From positions 1-64,000 of the forward strand of contig NZ_CALSFS010000012.1 of the NCBI RefSeq assembly GCF_943736985.1: DNA of 64,000 nucleotides, given 5' to 3'. Positions within the stretch are counted from its first letter, which is position 1. Each line of letters begins with the position of its first letter. A program made the position numbers and the translations under genes. Origin of the DNA: Clostridium sp. Marseille-Q2269. Its GTDB lineage: Bacteria; Bacillota; Clostridia; Clostridiales; Clostridiaceae. Below the pieces are notes generated by a model, which made no database searches, was not told the origin of the DNA, and worked only from the letters and a program-made list of their open reading frames with translations. Shown here piece after piece: positions 45,364 through 55,039 of this stretch.

Positions 45364-45594
45364 ATGAGCTATAATATTTTTGAAACAGTTGTAAAAGGAA
45401 GCAACACAGTATTCTTAGATATACCTTCAGAACAATATTTTTCATGCTATGACAAACTAGATAAAAAGTCAGCAGATAACATAGTTAGAGACTATTTTAT
45501 AAGTAAAGGAAATAAAAAAGATGCTGAAGCTATGAATATAAAATATAATGACTATACAAAAAGTATTCAAATATTAGCTAAACTTCAAAGTTAA
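45364..45594 (+). CDS. Small conserved-type hypothetical protein
   Basis: 76 aa, soluble and mixed in charge, starting MSYNIFETVVKGSNTVF. No domain recognised. GGAGGTGGAG lies 6 nt before ATG 45364; an earlier in-frame ATG at 45346 overlaps that site. Only 11 nt before comEC, so probably co-transcribed. Confidence 0.65.
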   Translation: MSYNIFETVVKGSNTVFLDIPSEQYFSCYDKLDKKSADNIVRDYFISKGNKKDAEAMNIKYNDYTKSIQILAKLQS

Positions 45595-45605
45595 GGAGAT
45601 AGTTT

Positions 45606-47387
45606 ATGGAAAAACCATTAATTTATTATGCTATTTCAGTTTTTTTGGGGTGTATTTCTACCTTGTTATTATTTAATAATGTATTATTAGGTGCAGTGTT
45701 TACTGCATCTTTTTTAATAATCATTTTTATAAATGAAGATACAAAAAACTTTATCATAATTTTATTATTTTTTATTTTAGCTATGTTTAGTTTTTATAGT
45801 TATTTTAATATAGATGTTCCCAATACTATTCAGGTTAGAATTGAAAAAGGAGAAAAATATTATTGCCTTGGAAAATACAAAGGAAGAAATATTCTTATAG
45901 TAGGAGAAACTAAAAATTTAGAAGAGGGTCTTAAAACTACTATAGAAGGAACTTTTAGAAAAGATGTTAAATATGATTATGGATCTGTAGGAATCTTTAA
46001 AGTAAAGAAAGTAAAAGAAAAAAATAAAGATATAATATATGGCATATATAATTTTAAATCTAAGGCATATAGTAAATTTAAAGAACAATTGGGAGAAAAC
46101 AAAACTGCTATGGTAATGTCTTTATGCTTTGGAGAAACTAAATATATATCTAACAGTCATAAAGATACATTAAAAAAATTAGGGGTTATACATGCAGTTA
46201 GCGTATCAGGTTTTCATATGGGCATAATTTATAAACTGTTGGAGAGAACATTAGGGCTTGTTTTAGCTATTCCTGTATCTTTTGTATATGTAATCCTAAC
46301 AGGCATGAAATCTTCAGCCATAAGAGCTTTTATAATGATTATAATATTAAAGTCTTCTAAAAAAATATTTAGAAAATATGATAGTTTGTCATCTATAAGT
46401 TTATCAGCCATAATAATATTATTAAATAAGCCATATTACATATCAGACATAGGCTTTATGCTATCTTTTTTATCTACTTTGGGTATTATTTTGTATAATA
46501 AAAAAATATCTAAGGTTCTTTATAAATTACCAAATAAAATTAATTCCTGTGTAAGTCTTACATTAAGTTCTCAAGTGTATACTTTCCCATATATATGTTT
46601 TAACATTAAAAGTTTTGGTTTAGGTTTAATAATGGGAAATTTAATATTAGTACCTCTTTATGCACCTATAGTTTTATTAGGAAATTTAGCAATAGTATTA
46701 ATTAAAATTCCAATTTTATTTAATATTATAAATAAAATTATGTATGTTTTTTTAATGATGATAGATGGAGCGCATTATTTATTATCTAATATAACACCAG
46801 AATGCATTTATGTAGGTGCATTTGAAGGAATATGCTTTATACTCATATATATTAGTTATATATTATTTAATAATGGCTATAAAAATACAAAGTATTTACC
46901 GTTAACTTGTATAATATTTTTTATCTTATTTAATTATACTTTTTTTCCAAGTGTAGATTTTTATAGAGAAAAAGATTATAATATTACAGTTGTAAAATAT
47001 AAGTTCAAAACTATTATGCTTTGCGATTATGAAAATAATGCTAGTAAAAATATATTAAATGTAAAAGAACAAGTAAATCCAGATAAGGTTATTACTAATA
47101 TAAAAAATAATGAAAAGATAAATGTAGATAAAAATTTAAAAGTGTATGTTTTAAATAATGGAAAAGAACGGAGTACATATGATAAAGCAAAGAATCAAGA
47201 TAAATATAGGAACATTGATGTTCTGTTAAAAAATAAAAATAAGAATATAATTTTTACAGAAAAATCTATTAGTTTAAATAAGGGGAAAAATAATTATGTT
47301 ATAATAAATTTAAAAGAAAAAAATACCACATCCATATTAAATAAAAGATATGTAGTGGTTTTTAATAGAATTTTATGTTTAAAATAG
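45606..47387 (+). CDS. comEC: ComEC/Rec2 family DNA-uptake channel
   Basis: 593 aa. N-terminal membrane segments and an OB-like extracellular part (residues 60-150) precede the Competence domain. The Competence domain shows the signature AVSVSGFHMGIIY and many membrane segments up to about residue 440. The last 130 residues are short and Asn/Lys-rich. They lack the HxHxDH metal-binding motif of the metallo-beta-lactamase domain found in longer ComEC proteins, so this is a nuclease-less or shortened form. It would carry single-stranded DNA across the membrane. Confidence 0.85.
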   Translation: MEKPLIYYAISVFLGCISTLLLFNNVLLGAVFTASFLIIIFINEDTKNFIIILLFFILAMFSFYSYFNIDVPNTIQVRIEKGEKYYCLGKYKGRNILIVGETKNLEEGLKTTIEGTFRKDVKYDYGSVGIFKVKKVKEKNKDIIYGIYNFKSKAYSKFKEQLGENKTAMVMSLCFGETKYISNSHKDTLKKLGVIHAVSVSGFHMGIIYKLLERTLGLVLAIPVSFVYVILTGMKSSAIRAFIMIIILKSSKKIFRKYDSLSSISLSAIIILLNKPYYISDIGFMLSFLSTLGIILYNKKISKVLYKLPNKINSCVSLTLSSQVYTFPYICFNIKSFGLGLIMGNLILVPLYAPIVLLGNLAIVLIKIPILFNIINKIMYVFLMMIDGAHYLLSNITPECIYVGAFEGICFILIYISYILFNNGYKNTKYLPLTCIIFFILFNYTFFPSVDFYREKDYNITVVKYKFKTIMLCDYENNASKNILNVKEQVNPDKVITNIKNNEKINVDKNLKVYVLNNGKERSTYDKAKNQDKYRNIDVLLKNKNKNIIFTEKSISLNKGKNNYVIINLKEKNTTSILNKRYVVVFNRILCLK

Positions 47388-47415
47388 ATGAAATGTCAAA
47401 TAAGGAGTGAACATT

Positions 47416-48446
47416 TTGTTAGATATACTAGAGTTTGAACACAATATAGAGAAATATATAAATGAGAATTGCTACATTTTTTCTGGTCATCATGAACAAT
47501 TGATAAAAGAAAATATAAAAAAAATAATAGATAGCAACATAAAAAGTGATTTTAGGGATTTAAATTATGTTCAATTTGATGGATCACAATTAGAAGAATT
47601 TAATACAGTGTTTAATGCTTGTGAGACATTACCTTTTATGAGCGAAAAGAAGGTTGTATTAATATATAGAGCAGAATTTTTAGATGATAATAAAAGTGAT
47701 AATAAAACTAAAAAATTATATAAAGATATAGAAAATTATATAAAAAGTATTCCTTCTCATTGTATTTTTATTATGTATTATATAATGAATAATAAAGGGA
47801 TAAGCTAAGCTATAGAATAAAAAAATTAGATAAGAATGCATGTATAGTTACTATTGACAAAATTAAAGGACAAAATTTAGAAAGAAGAGTAGAGAAATTC
47901 TTTGATGATAGAGGAAAAAAAATAGCCAAAATACCATTGAAGGCTTTTATACAAACTATAGGAAATGAAAATTTAAGCTACATAGAGAATGAAGTAGAAA
48001 AGTTATGTACTTATGCATTGCATGAGGAAATAGAAAAAAAACATATCAAAGAAATGTATGAAAGCATAAAAGATGAAGATATATTTGATTTAATAAATTT
48101 TATATCTGAAAAAAAACCACGAAAAGCTATAGAAATTCTAAATGAATTAATTTATAAAGGTCAAAAAATAAATCATATATTAGTTATGATAGAAAAACAG
48201 TTTAGAAATCTATATCTTGTAAAGATAGGAATGGAACAAGGGAAAACTAAGGAAGAGCTTGCTAAAGAGTTGAAAATTCATCCTTATGGTTGTAGTGTGC
48301 TCATGAACCAAAGTAAGAAATTTACTTTAAGACAAATAGAAAAATCCATAAATTTAGTTATAGAAACAGACCAAAAAACAAAAACTACTTCTGCTAATAT
48401 GCAAACAGAAGTAGAATTATTAATAATAAACTCTACATGTGCTTAA
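47416..48446 (+). pseudogene. holA: DNA polymerase III delta subunit, frameshifted as sequenced
   Basis: The clamp-loader delta subunit, expected to be essential. The first part (LDILEFEHNIEKYINENCYIF to IFIMYYIMNNK) stops at about 47808. The remainder continues in another frame from KLSYRIKKLDKNACIV through FDLINFISEKKPRKAIEIL to TEVELLIINSTCA at 48446. One missing A in the AAA run near 47794-47797 restores a continuous protein (NNKRDKLSYR). Because the gene should be essential, a sequence error or tolerated slippage at the run is more likely than real loss. TTG start 8 nt after AAGGAG. The gene holA next to comEC and rpsT is the usual order. Confidence 0.85.
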
Positions 48447-48450
48447 AATA

Positions 48451-48479
48451 AATAAACCCGTTTAAATACGGGTTATTTA
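48451..48479. terminator. Bidirectional terminator between holA and rpsT
   Basis: AATAAACCCG and CGGGTTATTT form a stem with a T-run on both strands, between convergent genes. Confidence 0.8.
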
Positions 48480-48481
48480 TT

Positions 48482-48748
48482 TTAAGCATTTAATGCGTTT
48501 AATTTTGCAGCTAATCTAGATTTTGTTCTAGCAGCTTTGTTTTTGTGGACTATTCCTTTTGAAACAGACATATCTAAAGCTCTAGCAGCTTTTTCATAAG
48601 CAGCTTTTGCTTCTTCAACGTTTTTACCTTCAACAACAGTTAAGAAGTTCTTTATTGTTGTTTTTAATGAAGATCTTAACATCTTATTTCTAAGAGTTTT
48701 AGTTTCTATAACTTTTATTCTTTTCTTAGCTGATTTAATATTTGCCAT
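48482..48748 (-). CDS. rpsT: 30S ribosomal protein S20
   Basis: 88 aa. [21 protein letters not shown] at the start and [20 protein letters not shown] near the end are diagnostic. It binds 16S rRNA early in assembly. A GAGGGGG ribosome-binding site precedes the start. The 85-nt leader between promoter and start may carry autoregulation, as in other bacteria. Confidence 0.97.
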   Translation of the reverse strand: MANIKSAKKRIKVIETKTLRNKMLRSSLKTTIKNFLTVVEGKNVEEAKAAYEKAARALDMSVSKGIVHKNKAARTKSRLAAKLNALNA

Positions 48749-48834
48749 TTTTTCACCCCCTCGTGTTTTTATAGGGTTTTAGCAGTTTTGGGGAAATCTG
48801 CGTATGTAATAATCATTAAGATTTAACAAATGAT

Positions 48835-48863
48835 ATTATAACATTAATCATGATACACTTCAA
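48835..48863 (-). promoter_or_regulatory. Sigma-A promoter of rpsT
   Basis: On the minus strand TTGAAG (48858-48863) and TATAAT (48835-48840) are separated by 17 nt, about 90 nt upstream of the rpsT start. Confidence 0.7.
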
Positions 48864-48954
48864 GTGATTTTATTATAAAAGAATAATTATAAAAAATCAG
48901 TGAAAAATATATTTAGAAAAAATATATTTTTTAATAAAGCTAGGAGGATGTACT

Positions 48955-49929
48955 ATGTTTAATATAAGAACAGATTTAGCTATTGAAGCTAAACAAATAT
49001 ATGAAGAGCAAAATAAAAGCAAAATAGATGGAGTTCAGGTATATGAATATAAAGAAGAGGATGTAGATATAACAGAGGTGAAAATAGTAAATGATAGTGG
49101 AGAATTGGCTATGAAAAAACCAAAAGGTTCTTATATAACGTTAAATGTTCCAGAATTTGCTCATTATGATAGTGAAACATTAGAACGAGTTAGTAAAATC
49201 TTAGGAAAGGTTTTAAAAAAAGTTATAAACATAGATAAAAGCATGACAGCTTTAGTTGTAGGATTAGGCAATTGGAATGTTACTGCAGATTCTCTTGGAC
49301 CTAAAGTTGTTTCCAGAATAATGGTTACTAGACATTTAAAAGAGCTAGTGCCAAATCAAATAGATGAAAATATTAGACCTGTTTGTGCTATATCACCAGG
49401 TGTTTTAGGAATTACAGGTTTAGAAACTAGCGAAGTTATAAAAGGAATAGTACAAAAAATAAAACCTAATATAGTAGTATGTATAGATGCTTTGGCTTCA
49501 AGAAAAACTGATAGAGTAAATAATACAATACAAATAGGAACCACAGGAATATCACCAGGAGCAGGTGTAGGCAATAAAAGGATGGAATTAAGTGAAAAGA
49601 CATTAGGGGTGCCAGTAATAGCAGTTGGTGTACCTACTGTAGTAGATGCTGCAACTTTAGCTAATGATACCATTGATATGGTATTAGAAGATATGATTAA
49701 GAATTCTAAAAAGGGAGAAAAATTTTATGAGATGTTAAAGTCATTAGATTCAGAAGATAAATTTAATATGATAAAAGAAGTAATAAATCCTAGACTAGGT
49801 AATCTTATAGTTACACCAAAAGAAGAAGATATGCTTATAGAGTCATTATCTAAAATAATAGGAAATGGAATAAATATAGCCTTGCAGCCTGCTTTTCAAT
49901 TAGAAGATATAAATAAGTACTTAAATTAA
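48955..49929 (+). CDS. gpr: Spore germination protease GPR
   Basis: 324 aa. GPR is made as a zymogen in the forespore and degrades small acid-soluble proteins on germination. The N-terminus FNIRTDLAIEAKQIYEE contains the autoprocessing region. The conserved core (VVGLGNWNVTADSLGPKV, RPVCAISPGVLGITGLET, CIDALASR, TTGISPGAGVGN) is complete. TAGGAGG lies upstream of the ATG. Paired with spoIIP, as in Bacillus and other clostridia. Confidence 0.95.
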   Translation: MFNIRTDLAIEAKQIYEEQNKSKIDGVQVYEYKEEDVDITEVKIVNDSGELAMKKPKGSYITLNVPEFAHYDSETLERVSKILGKVLKKVINIDKSMTALVVGLGNWNVTADSLGPKVVSRIMVTRHLKELVPNQIDENIRPVCAISPGVLGITGLETSEVIKGIVQKIKPNIVVCIDALASRKTDRVNNTIQIGTTGISPGAGVGNKRMELSEKTLGVPVIAVGVPTVVDAATLANDTIDMVLEDMIKNSKKGEKFYEMLKSLDSEDKFNMIKEVINPRLGNLIVTPKEEDMLIESLSKIIGNGINIALQPAFQLEDINKYLN

Positions 49930-50187
49930 AGAATATAATTAATAAAGGTTTTAAATAATCTATATAATGAAATTTATATGATTTTATTTCTTGTTCTAGT
50001 TAATTATTTTAACGCAATTTACAGATAGAAAATCCTAAAATATATAGTAACCTTATATTAAAAACCAATTTTGAATATTTGTGTTAAATTATAGAACGAA
50101 AATTTTTAAAAATTATTTCATAAATATAGTAATAAAATACTTTTCTCTCCCATAAAATTATATATAAGTAGGATAGGGGGAGGAAAA

Positions 50188-51270
50188 ATGAATTACAAAA
50201 GTATAAGGCCAAAAACAAATAGAAACAATAATAAAGCGTGGATAATTTTATTCATGATATTAATTTTTTTTGTGGGAACAGTACCTTGTGTAGCTAAAGC
50301 AAAAGAAAAAGTTAATTTTAATAAAAGAAATATGTTTTATGTTCAAATATTAAACTATGCTATGCCTACAGTAAAAAGTATTTCTTTTAATGAAGAAGAT
50401 ATGGCAGAAAATAAGTTTACTTTTAAAAATTTTATGCTTCAAATAATAGGATTGAACATACATAATCCTATGTCATTGATAGAAAAAGAAATGCCTGTTT
50501 TAAATCTTAATTCCTCTGAAAAAAATACAGAGGATAAAAGTGTAGCATTAAGTCCTTTTAAATTAGAAGATAAAGAAGTGTCAAAGTATAAAGCAGAAGA
50601 AGTAAAAGAAGATTTGAATTTGGACAATAAAGTAGTGAGTGTTCAGGAACCAAAATTAAAAAAGAAGTTAAATCCTAAAAAACCAGAGGTGTTAATATAT
50701 CACACCCATACCACAGAAAGCTATAAACCAGGAGAAGCAAGTAATTTTGACAATGATAAAAATGTTTGTGCAGTAGGACAAGAGCTATCAAAAGAGCTTA
50801 TAGATAATTATGGTATAAATACTTTGCACGATAAAACAGTACATGATGCTCAAGCCTATACACAAAGTTATGCAAGATCAGCAGTTACGGTGGATAAACA
50901 GTTAAAACAGCATGGAGATTTTAAACTTATAATAGACTTACATAGAGATGGTGGAAGCAACAAAAAACCATTTCTAACGAAATTAAATGGAGAAAATGTA
51001 GCAAAATTTATGCTGGTAATGGCAAAAAAGAATCCTCATTTTAATCAAAATAATAAGATGGCTAATAATATAATAAATACTTCAAACAAACTATTTCCAG
51101 GGTTCTGTAGAGGAGTATATTATTATAATTACGGTACTAGATATTTCAATCAAAACAAAAGCAATAATGCAATTTTGCTAGAAGTAGGGGCAGATATAAA
51201 CACTACATTAGAAGCTAAAGCTTCAGCAAAATATTTAGCTAGAATTATTGCAGAATGTTTAAATAAATAG
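50188..51270 (+). CDS. spoIIP: Stage II sporulation protein P
   Basis: 360 aa. An N-terminal membrane segment (about residues 16-35) and a linker of about 130 residues precede the amidase/endopeptidase domain. That domain begins VLIYHTHTTESYKPG, with likely zinc-binding His and Glu. IIDLHRDGG and ILLEVGADINT follow, with the second Glu. SpoIIP works with SpoIID in septal peptidoglycan remodelling during engulfment. AGGGGGAGG lies before the ATG. The 258-nt gap from gpr probably holds a sporulation promoter that I could not assign. Confidence 0.93.
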   Translation: MNYKSIRPKTNRNNNKAWIILFMILIFFVGTVPCVAKAKEKVNFNKRNMFYVQILNYAMPTVKSISFNEEDMAENKFTFKNFMLQIIGLNIHNPMSLIEKEMPVLNLNSSEKNTEDKSVALSPFKLEDKEVSKYKAEEVKEDLNLDNKVVSVQEPKLKKKLNPKKPEVLIYHTHTTESYKPGEASNFDNDKNVCAVGQELSKELIDNYGINTLHDKTVHDAQAYTQSYARSAVTVDKQLKQHGDFKLIIDLHRDGGSNKKPFLTKLNGENVAKFMLVMAKKNPHFNQNNKMANNIINTSNKLFPGFCRGVYYYNYGTRYFNQNKSNNAILLEVGADINTTLEAKASAKYLARIIAECLNK

Positions 51271-51339
51271 CAAAATTGAATAAATAGAGAAAAAATGGTA
51301 CATCCTTATAGTAAGAATAAAAAAGGGGTGTACTTTTTT

Positions 51340-51723
51340 ATGGAAATAATAAAAAAGAGAAAAAAGTTTAAATTAAATTGGAACAAATATAAAACAGTTA
51401 TATTATTAGGTGTGTTAATAGCTATAAGTGGTTTTCTTATTGTGAGTAATACTATGCCTAAGTTTGTAAAGGACAGATCAAAGGTAGCTATTTATTTTAC
51501 TAGAAAGCCTTTGGATATTAGACTGAAGACCGAAAATTATACAATATATATGAATGAAAAAATATTAAATGATATAAATATCAAGACTTATGCAACTTTT
51601 AATAATGTGAAAAATTCCACAGATAATTTTATTAAAAATGAAAGCTTAAATAAAATAGGAAATGTGATTTACTATATAAAAGAAGGAATATTAGAAGTTT
51701 TTGGTAGTAGAGGAGTACAATAA
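51340..51723 (+). CDS. Single-pass membrane protein, hypothetical
   Basis: 127 aa. A basic N-terminus (KKRKKFKLNWNKYK) is followed by one hydrophobic segment at about residues 20-38 and a polar extracytoplasmic tail. No family recognised. An in-frame ATG at 51295 lies upstream, but AAGGGGTG sits 9 nt before ATG 51340. Placed between spoIIP and lepA, so a sporulation or envelope role is possible but unsupported. Confidence 0.6.
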   Translation: MEIIKKRKKFKLNWNKYKTVILLGVLIAISGFLIVSNTMPKFVKDRSKVAIYFTRKPLDIRLKTENYTIYMNEKILNDINIKTYATFNNVKNSTDNFIKNESLNKIGNVIYYIKEGILEVFGSRGVQ

Positions 51724-51752
51724 AATAAATAACTAGGTATTTCACCTTTCAG

Positions 51753-51783
51753 TTGACATATCACCGGAGTTTTATGTTATAAT
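51753..51783 (+). promoter_or_regulatory. Sigma-A promoter of lepA
   Basis: TTGACA at 51753 and TATAAT at 51778, spaced 19 nt (18 if TTATAA is used). About 80 nt upstream of lepA. Confidence 0.65.
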
Positions 51784-51861
51784 TTACAGTGATTATTTTT
51801 ACAATCTTGGAATTGAAATTTGTTATTAAAAACCTATATGTTATTTGGGGGTAAAGATATA

Positions 51862-53670
51862 ATGCAAAGCGAAAGACAGAAATACATAAGAAATTTTTCA
51901 ATAGTAGCGCACATAGATCATGGAAAATCTACATTAGCAGATAGATTAATAGAAGCAACAGGAACACTTACAGAAAGAGAAATGGATACTCAGGTACTAG
52001 ACAATATGGATTTAGAAAAAGAAAGAGGAATAACTATAAAATCTCAGGCTGTAAGATTAATTTATAAAAGAGATACTGGAGAAGAATATACACTTAATTT
52101 AATAGATACTCCAGGACATGTAGACTTTAACTATGAAGTTTCTAGAAGTTTAGCAGCTTGTGAAGGTGCTATATTAGTTGTGGATGCAACTCAAGGCATA
52201 CAAGCTCAAACATTGGCTAATTGCTATTTGGCTTTAGACAACGAATTAGAAATAGTTCCTGTTATAAATAAAATAGATTTGCCAAGTGCTAGACCAGAGG
52301 AAGTAAAGAAAGAAATAGAAGATGTAATAGGAATAGAAGCAGAAGATGCGCCTTTAGTTTCAGCTAAAACAGGATTAAATATAAAGGATGCATTAGAAGC
52401 TATAGTGGAAAAAGTGCCAGCACCAGAAGGTGATGAAAAAGGCTCTTTAAAAGCTCTTATATTTGACTCATACTATGACAGCTATAAAGGGGTAGTTTGT
52501 CATATAAGAGTAAAGGAAGGTACTATAAAAGAAGGTACAGAAATAAAACTTATGAACACAGGAAAAGTCTATGAGGTAGTAGAGGTAGGAGTTTTTGTAC
52601 CTAATTATATGGCCGTAGATGAATTAAAAGCAGGAGATGTTGGTTATGTAACTGCATCAATTAAAAATGTTAGAGATGCAAGAGTGGGAGACACCATAAC
52701 AGAATCTAAGAGACCTGCTAAAGAGGCGTTATCAGGATATAGACCTGCAGTGCCTATGGTGTTTAGTGGTATATATCCAGTGGATGGAGCTAAATATGAA
52801 GAATTAAAAGAAGCATTAGAAAAACTTCAAGTAAATGACGCAGCACTGTCATTTGAACCAGAGACTTCTATAGCTTTAGGCTTTGGATTCAGATGTGGAT
52901 TTTTGGGCCTTTTACATATGGATATAATACAAGAAAGATTAGAAAGAGAGTTTAATCTAGATATTATAACTACAGCACCATCTGTTATATATAAAATAAC
53001 AAAAACTGATGGAACTCTTATAGAATTGACAAATCCAACTAATATGCCAAATCCTTCAGAAATAAAACTTATGGAGGAACCTATAGTTAAATCATCTATA
53101 ATAACACCATCAGATTATGTTGGTGCAGTTATGGATTTAGCTCAAAATAGAAGAGGCGTATTTAAGGATATGCAATACTTAGATACCACTAGAGTATCTC
53201 TAAATTATGAAATCCCTTTAAATGAAATAATTTATGATTTCTTTGATGCCTTAAAATCACGAACAAGAGGATATGCTTCTTTTGATTATGAATTGATAGG
53301 ATACAAACAAGCTGATCTTGTAAAATTAGATATATTACTAAATGGAGAGATAGTAGATGCTTTATCCATGATAGTGCCAAATGAAAGAGCTTATGCAAAA
53401 GGAAGAAATATGGCTCAAAAATTGAAGGAAATAATACCAAGACAAATGTTTGAGATACCAATACAAGCAGCTGTAGGAGCTAAAATAATAGCAAGAGAAA
53501 CAATAAAAGCTATGAGAAAAGATGTTCTTGCAAAATGTTATGGTGGAGATATATCTAGAAAAAGAAAGCTTCTAGAAAAACAAAAAGAAGGAAAAAAGAG
53601 AATGAGACAAGTAGGATCTGTAGAGGTACCACAGGAAGCATTCATGGCAGTATTAAAAACAGAGGAGTAA
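51862..53670 (+). CDS. lepA: Elongation factor 4 (LepA)
   Basis: 602 aa ribosomal back-translocase-type GTPase. G1 is [15 protein letters not shown]3 DTPGHVDF and G4 NKIDLP. The LepA-specific C-terminal domain is present ([41 protein letters not shown]). The frame is open upstream to 51820, but GGGGGT 10 nt before ATG 51862 sets the start. hemW follows 26 nt after the stop, a conserved pair. Confidence 0.97.
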   Translation: MQSERQKYIRNFSIVAHIDHGKSTLADRLIEATGTLTEREMDTQVLDNMDLEKERGITIKSQAVRLIYKRDTGEEYTLNLIDTPGHVDFNYEVSRSLAACEGAILVVDATQGIQAQTLANCYLALDNELEIVPVINKIDLPSARPEEVKKEIEDVIGIEAEDAPLVSAKTGLNIKDALEAIVEKVPAPEGDEKGSLKALIFDSYYDSYKGVVCHIRVKEGTIKEGTEIKLMNTGKVYEVVEVGVFVPNYMAVDELKAGDVGYVTASIKNVRDARVGDTITESKRPAKEALSGYRPAVPMVFSGIYPVDGAKYEELKEALEKLQVNDAALSFEPETSIALGFGFRCGFLGLLHMDIIQERLEREFNLDIITTAPSVIYKITKTDGTLIELTNPTNMPNPSEIKLMEEPIVKSSIITPSDYVGAVMDLAQNRRGVFKDMQYLDTTRVSLNYEIPLNEIIYDFFDALKSRTRGYASFDYELIGYKQADLVKLDILLNGEIVDALSMIVPNERAYAKGRNMAQKLKEIIPRQMFEIPIQAAVGAKIIARETIKAMRKDVLAKCYGGDISRKRKLLEKQKEGKKRMRQVGSVEVPQEAFMAVLKTEE

Positions 53671-53696
53671 TAGTATATAGGTTAGGAGTGTTAGTT

Positions 53697-54839
53697 TTGA
53701 ATAGAGAGGATAAAAATACAGAAGTGTCACTTTATATACATATACCTTTTTGTATGCAAAAATGTTTATATTGTGATTTTACGTCCTATAGTAAAAAAGA
53801 AGATTTAATGCTTAAATATGTTAAAGCCCTCTCTAAAGAAATTGTTAATAAAACAAAGAATAAGATAATAAAAACAATATTTATAGGTGGGGGTACTCCC
53901 ACCTATTTATCTTTAGAAGCTTTAAATATTTTAAAGGATGCTTTAAATTATGTTCATAAAAAAGAAAATTTGGAATTTACAGTAGAAGGTAACCCAGGAA
54001 CTTTTACAGAGGATAAGTTAAACTTATTGAGAGCCATGGGGGTAAATAGGTTAAGTATAGGGCTCCAAAGTTCTAAAAATTATATATTAAAAACATTAGG
54101 TAGAATTCATAGTTTTGAAGATTTTGTTCATAGTTTTAAAATGGCTAAAAAACAAGGTTTTTCTAATATAAACGTTGATTTAATGTTTGCTGTTCCAAAT
54201 CAAAATCTGGGTGAATGGAAAGAAACTTTAAAAGAGGTAATAAATTTAAATCCAGATCATTTATCCTGTTATAGTTTAATAATTGAAGAAGGAACAAAGT
54301 TTTATGACATGTATGAAAAATCATTGTTAAATCTTCCAGGAGAAGAGGAAGAACGTGAAATGTATGAATATTGCATTGATTTTTTGAAAATAAATGGATA
54401 CTCACAGTATGAAATTTCAAATTTTGCTAAACCTAGTAAGGAATGTAGACATAATTTAGTGTATTGGAATTTGGAAGATTACATAGGTTGTGGAGTAGGG
54501 TCACATTCTTATATAAACAATGAAAGATATGAAAATACTAGTTCTATAGAAAAGTATATAGAAGAAGTAAATCTAAATAACCTTATAAAAATAAATTTTC
54601 ACATTAATTCTCAGAAGGCAAATATGGAAGAGTTTATGTTCATGGGACTTAGAAAAACTGAAGGAATATACATAGATAAATTCAGAGAAAAGTTTGGTGA
54701 AGATATAACTGATATATATGGTGACGTGATAAACAAGTATAAAAAATTCAATTTATTAATAGAAAAAGAAAAAAGAATATATTTATCTAGAGAGGCTGTA
54801 AGTATCTCAAATACTATACTTTGTGACTTCATAGTATAA
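53697..54839 (+). CDS. hemW: HemW-type radical SAM protein
   Basis: 380 aa. The 4Fe-4S motif CMQKCLYCDF (C-x3-C-x2-C) follows VSLYIHIPF. Other signatures are FIGGGTPTYLS and VEGNPGTFT, then RLSIGLQSS and NVDLMFAVPNQ. The single extended cysteine set and its place beside lepA indicate HemW (a heme chaperone) rather than the coproporphyrinogen dehydrogenase HemN. A GTG at 53688 overlaps AGGAG, so TTG 53697, 8 nt away, is used. Confidence 0.9.
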   Translation: MNREDKNTEVSLYIHIPFCMQKCLYCDFTSYSKKEDLMLKYVKALSKEIVNKTKNKIIKTIFIGGGTPTYLSLEALNILKDALNYVHKKENLEFTVEGNPGTFTEDKLNLLRAMGVNRLSIGLQSSKNYILKTLGRIHSFEDFVHSFKMAKKQGFSNINVDLMFAVPNQNLGEWKETLKEVINLNPDHLSCYSLIIEEGTKFYDMYEKSLLNLPGEEEEREMYEYCIDFLKINGYSQYEISNFAKPSKECRHNLVYWNLEDYIGCGVGSHSYINNERYENTSSIEKYIEEVNLNNLIKINFHINSQKANMEEFMFMGLRKTEGIYIDKFREKFGEDITDIYGDVINKYKKFNLLIEKEKRIYLSREAVSISNTILCDFIV

Positions 54840-54949
54840 GGACTATGAGATAAACAAAGTATTTTAAAGGAAAAATGAGATTTTAAATAGTTAATATAAA
54901 TTTTTTTATAATATCAAGAATAAACAAAGTAAAATATGAAATAATTAAG

Positions 54950-54977
54950 TTGACAAATAATTTATACAATGTTAGAT
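54950..54977 (+). promoter_or_regulatory. Promoter of the hrcA heat-shock operon
   Basis: TTGACA at 54950 and TTAGAT at 54972 with 16-nt spacing. The expected start lies at about 54984, just before the CIRCE operator. Confidence 0.65.
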
Positions 54978-54991
54978 TTTAATCATAGTAA

Positions 54992-55018
54992 TTAGCACTC
55001 GTTGCTAGTGAGTGCTAA
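54992..55018 (+). promoter_or_regulatory. CIRCE operator (HrcA binding site)
   Basis: TTAGCACTC, nine bases, GAGTGCTAA: a perfect match to CIRCE. It lies in the 5' leader of hrcA, so HrcA represses its own operon until heat stress. Confidence 0.98.
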
Positions 55019-55039
55019 TAAAAGAGGTGTCAATATGAT

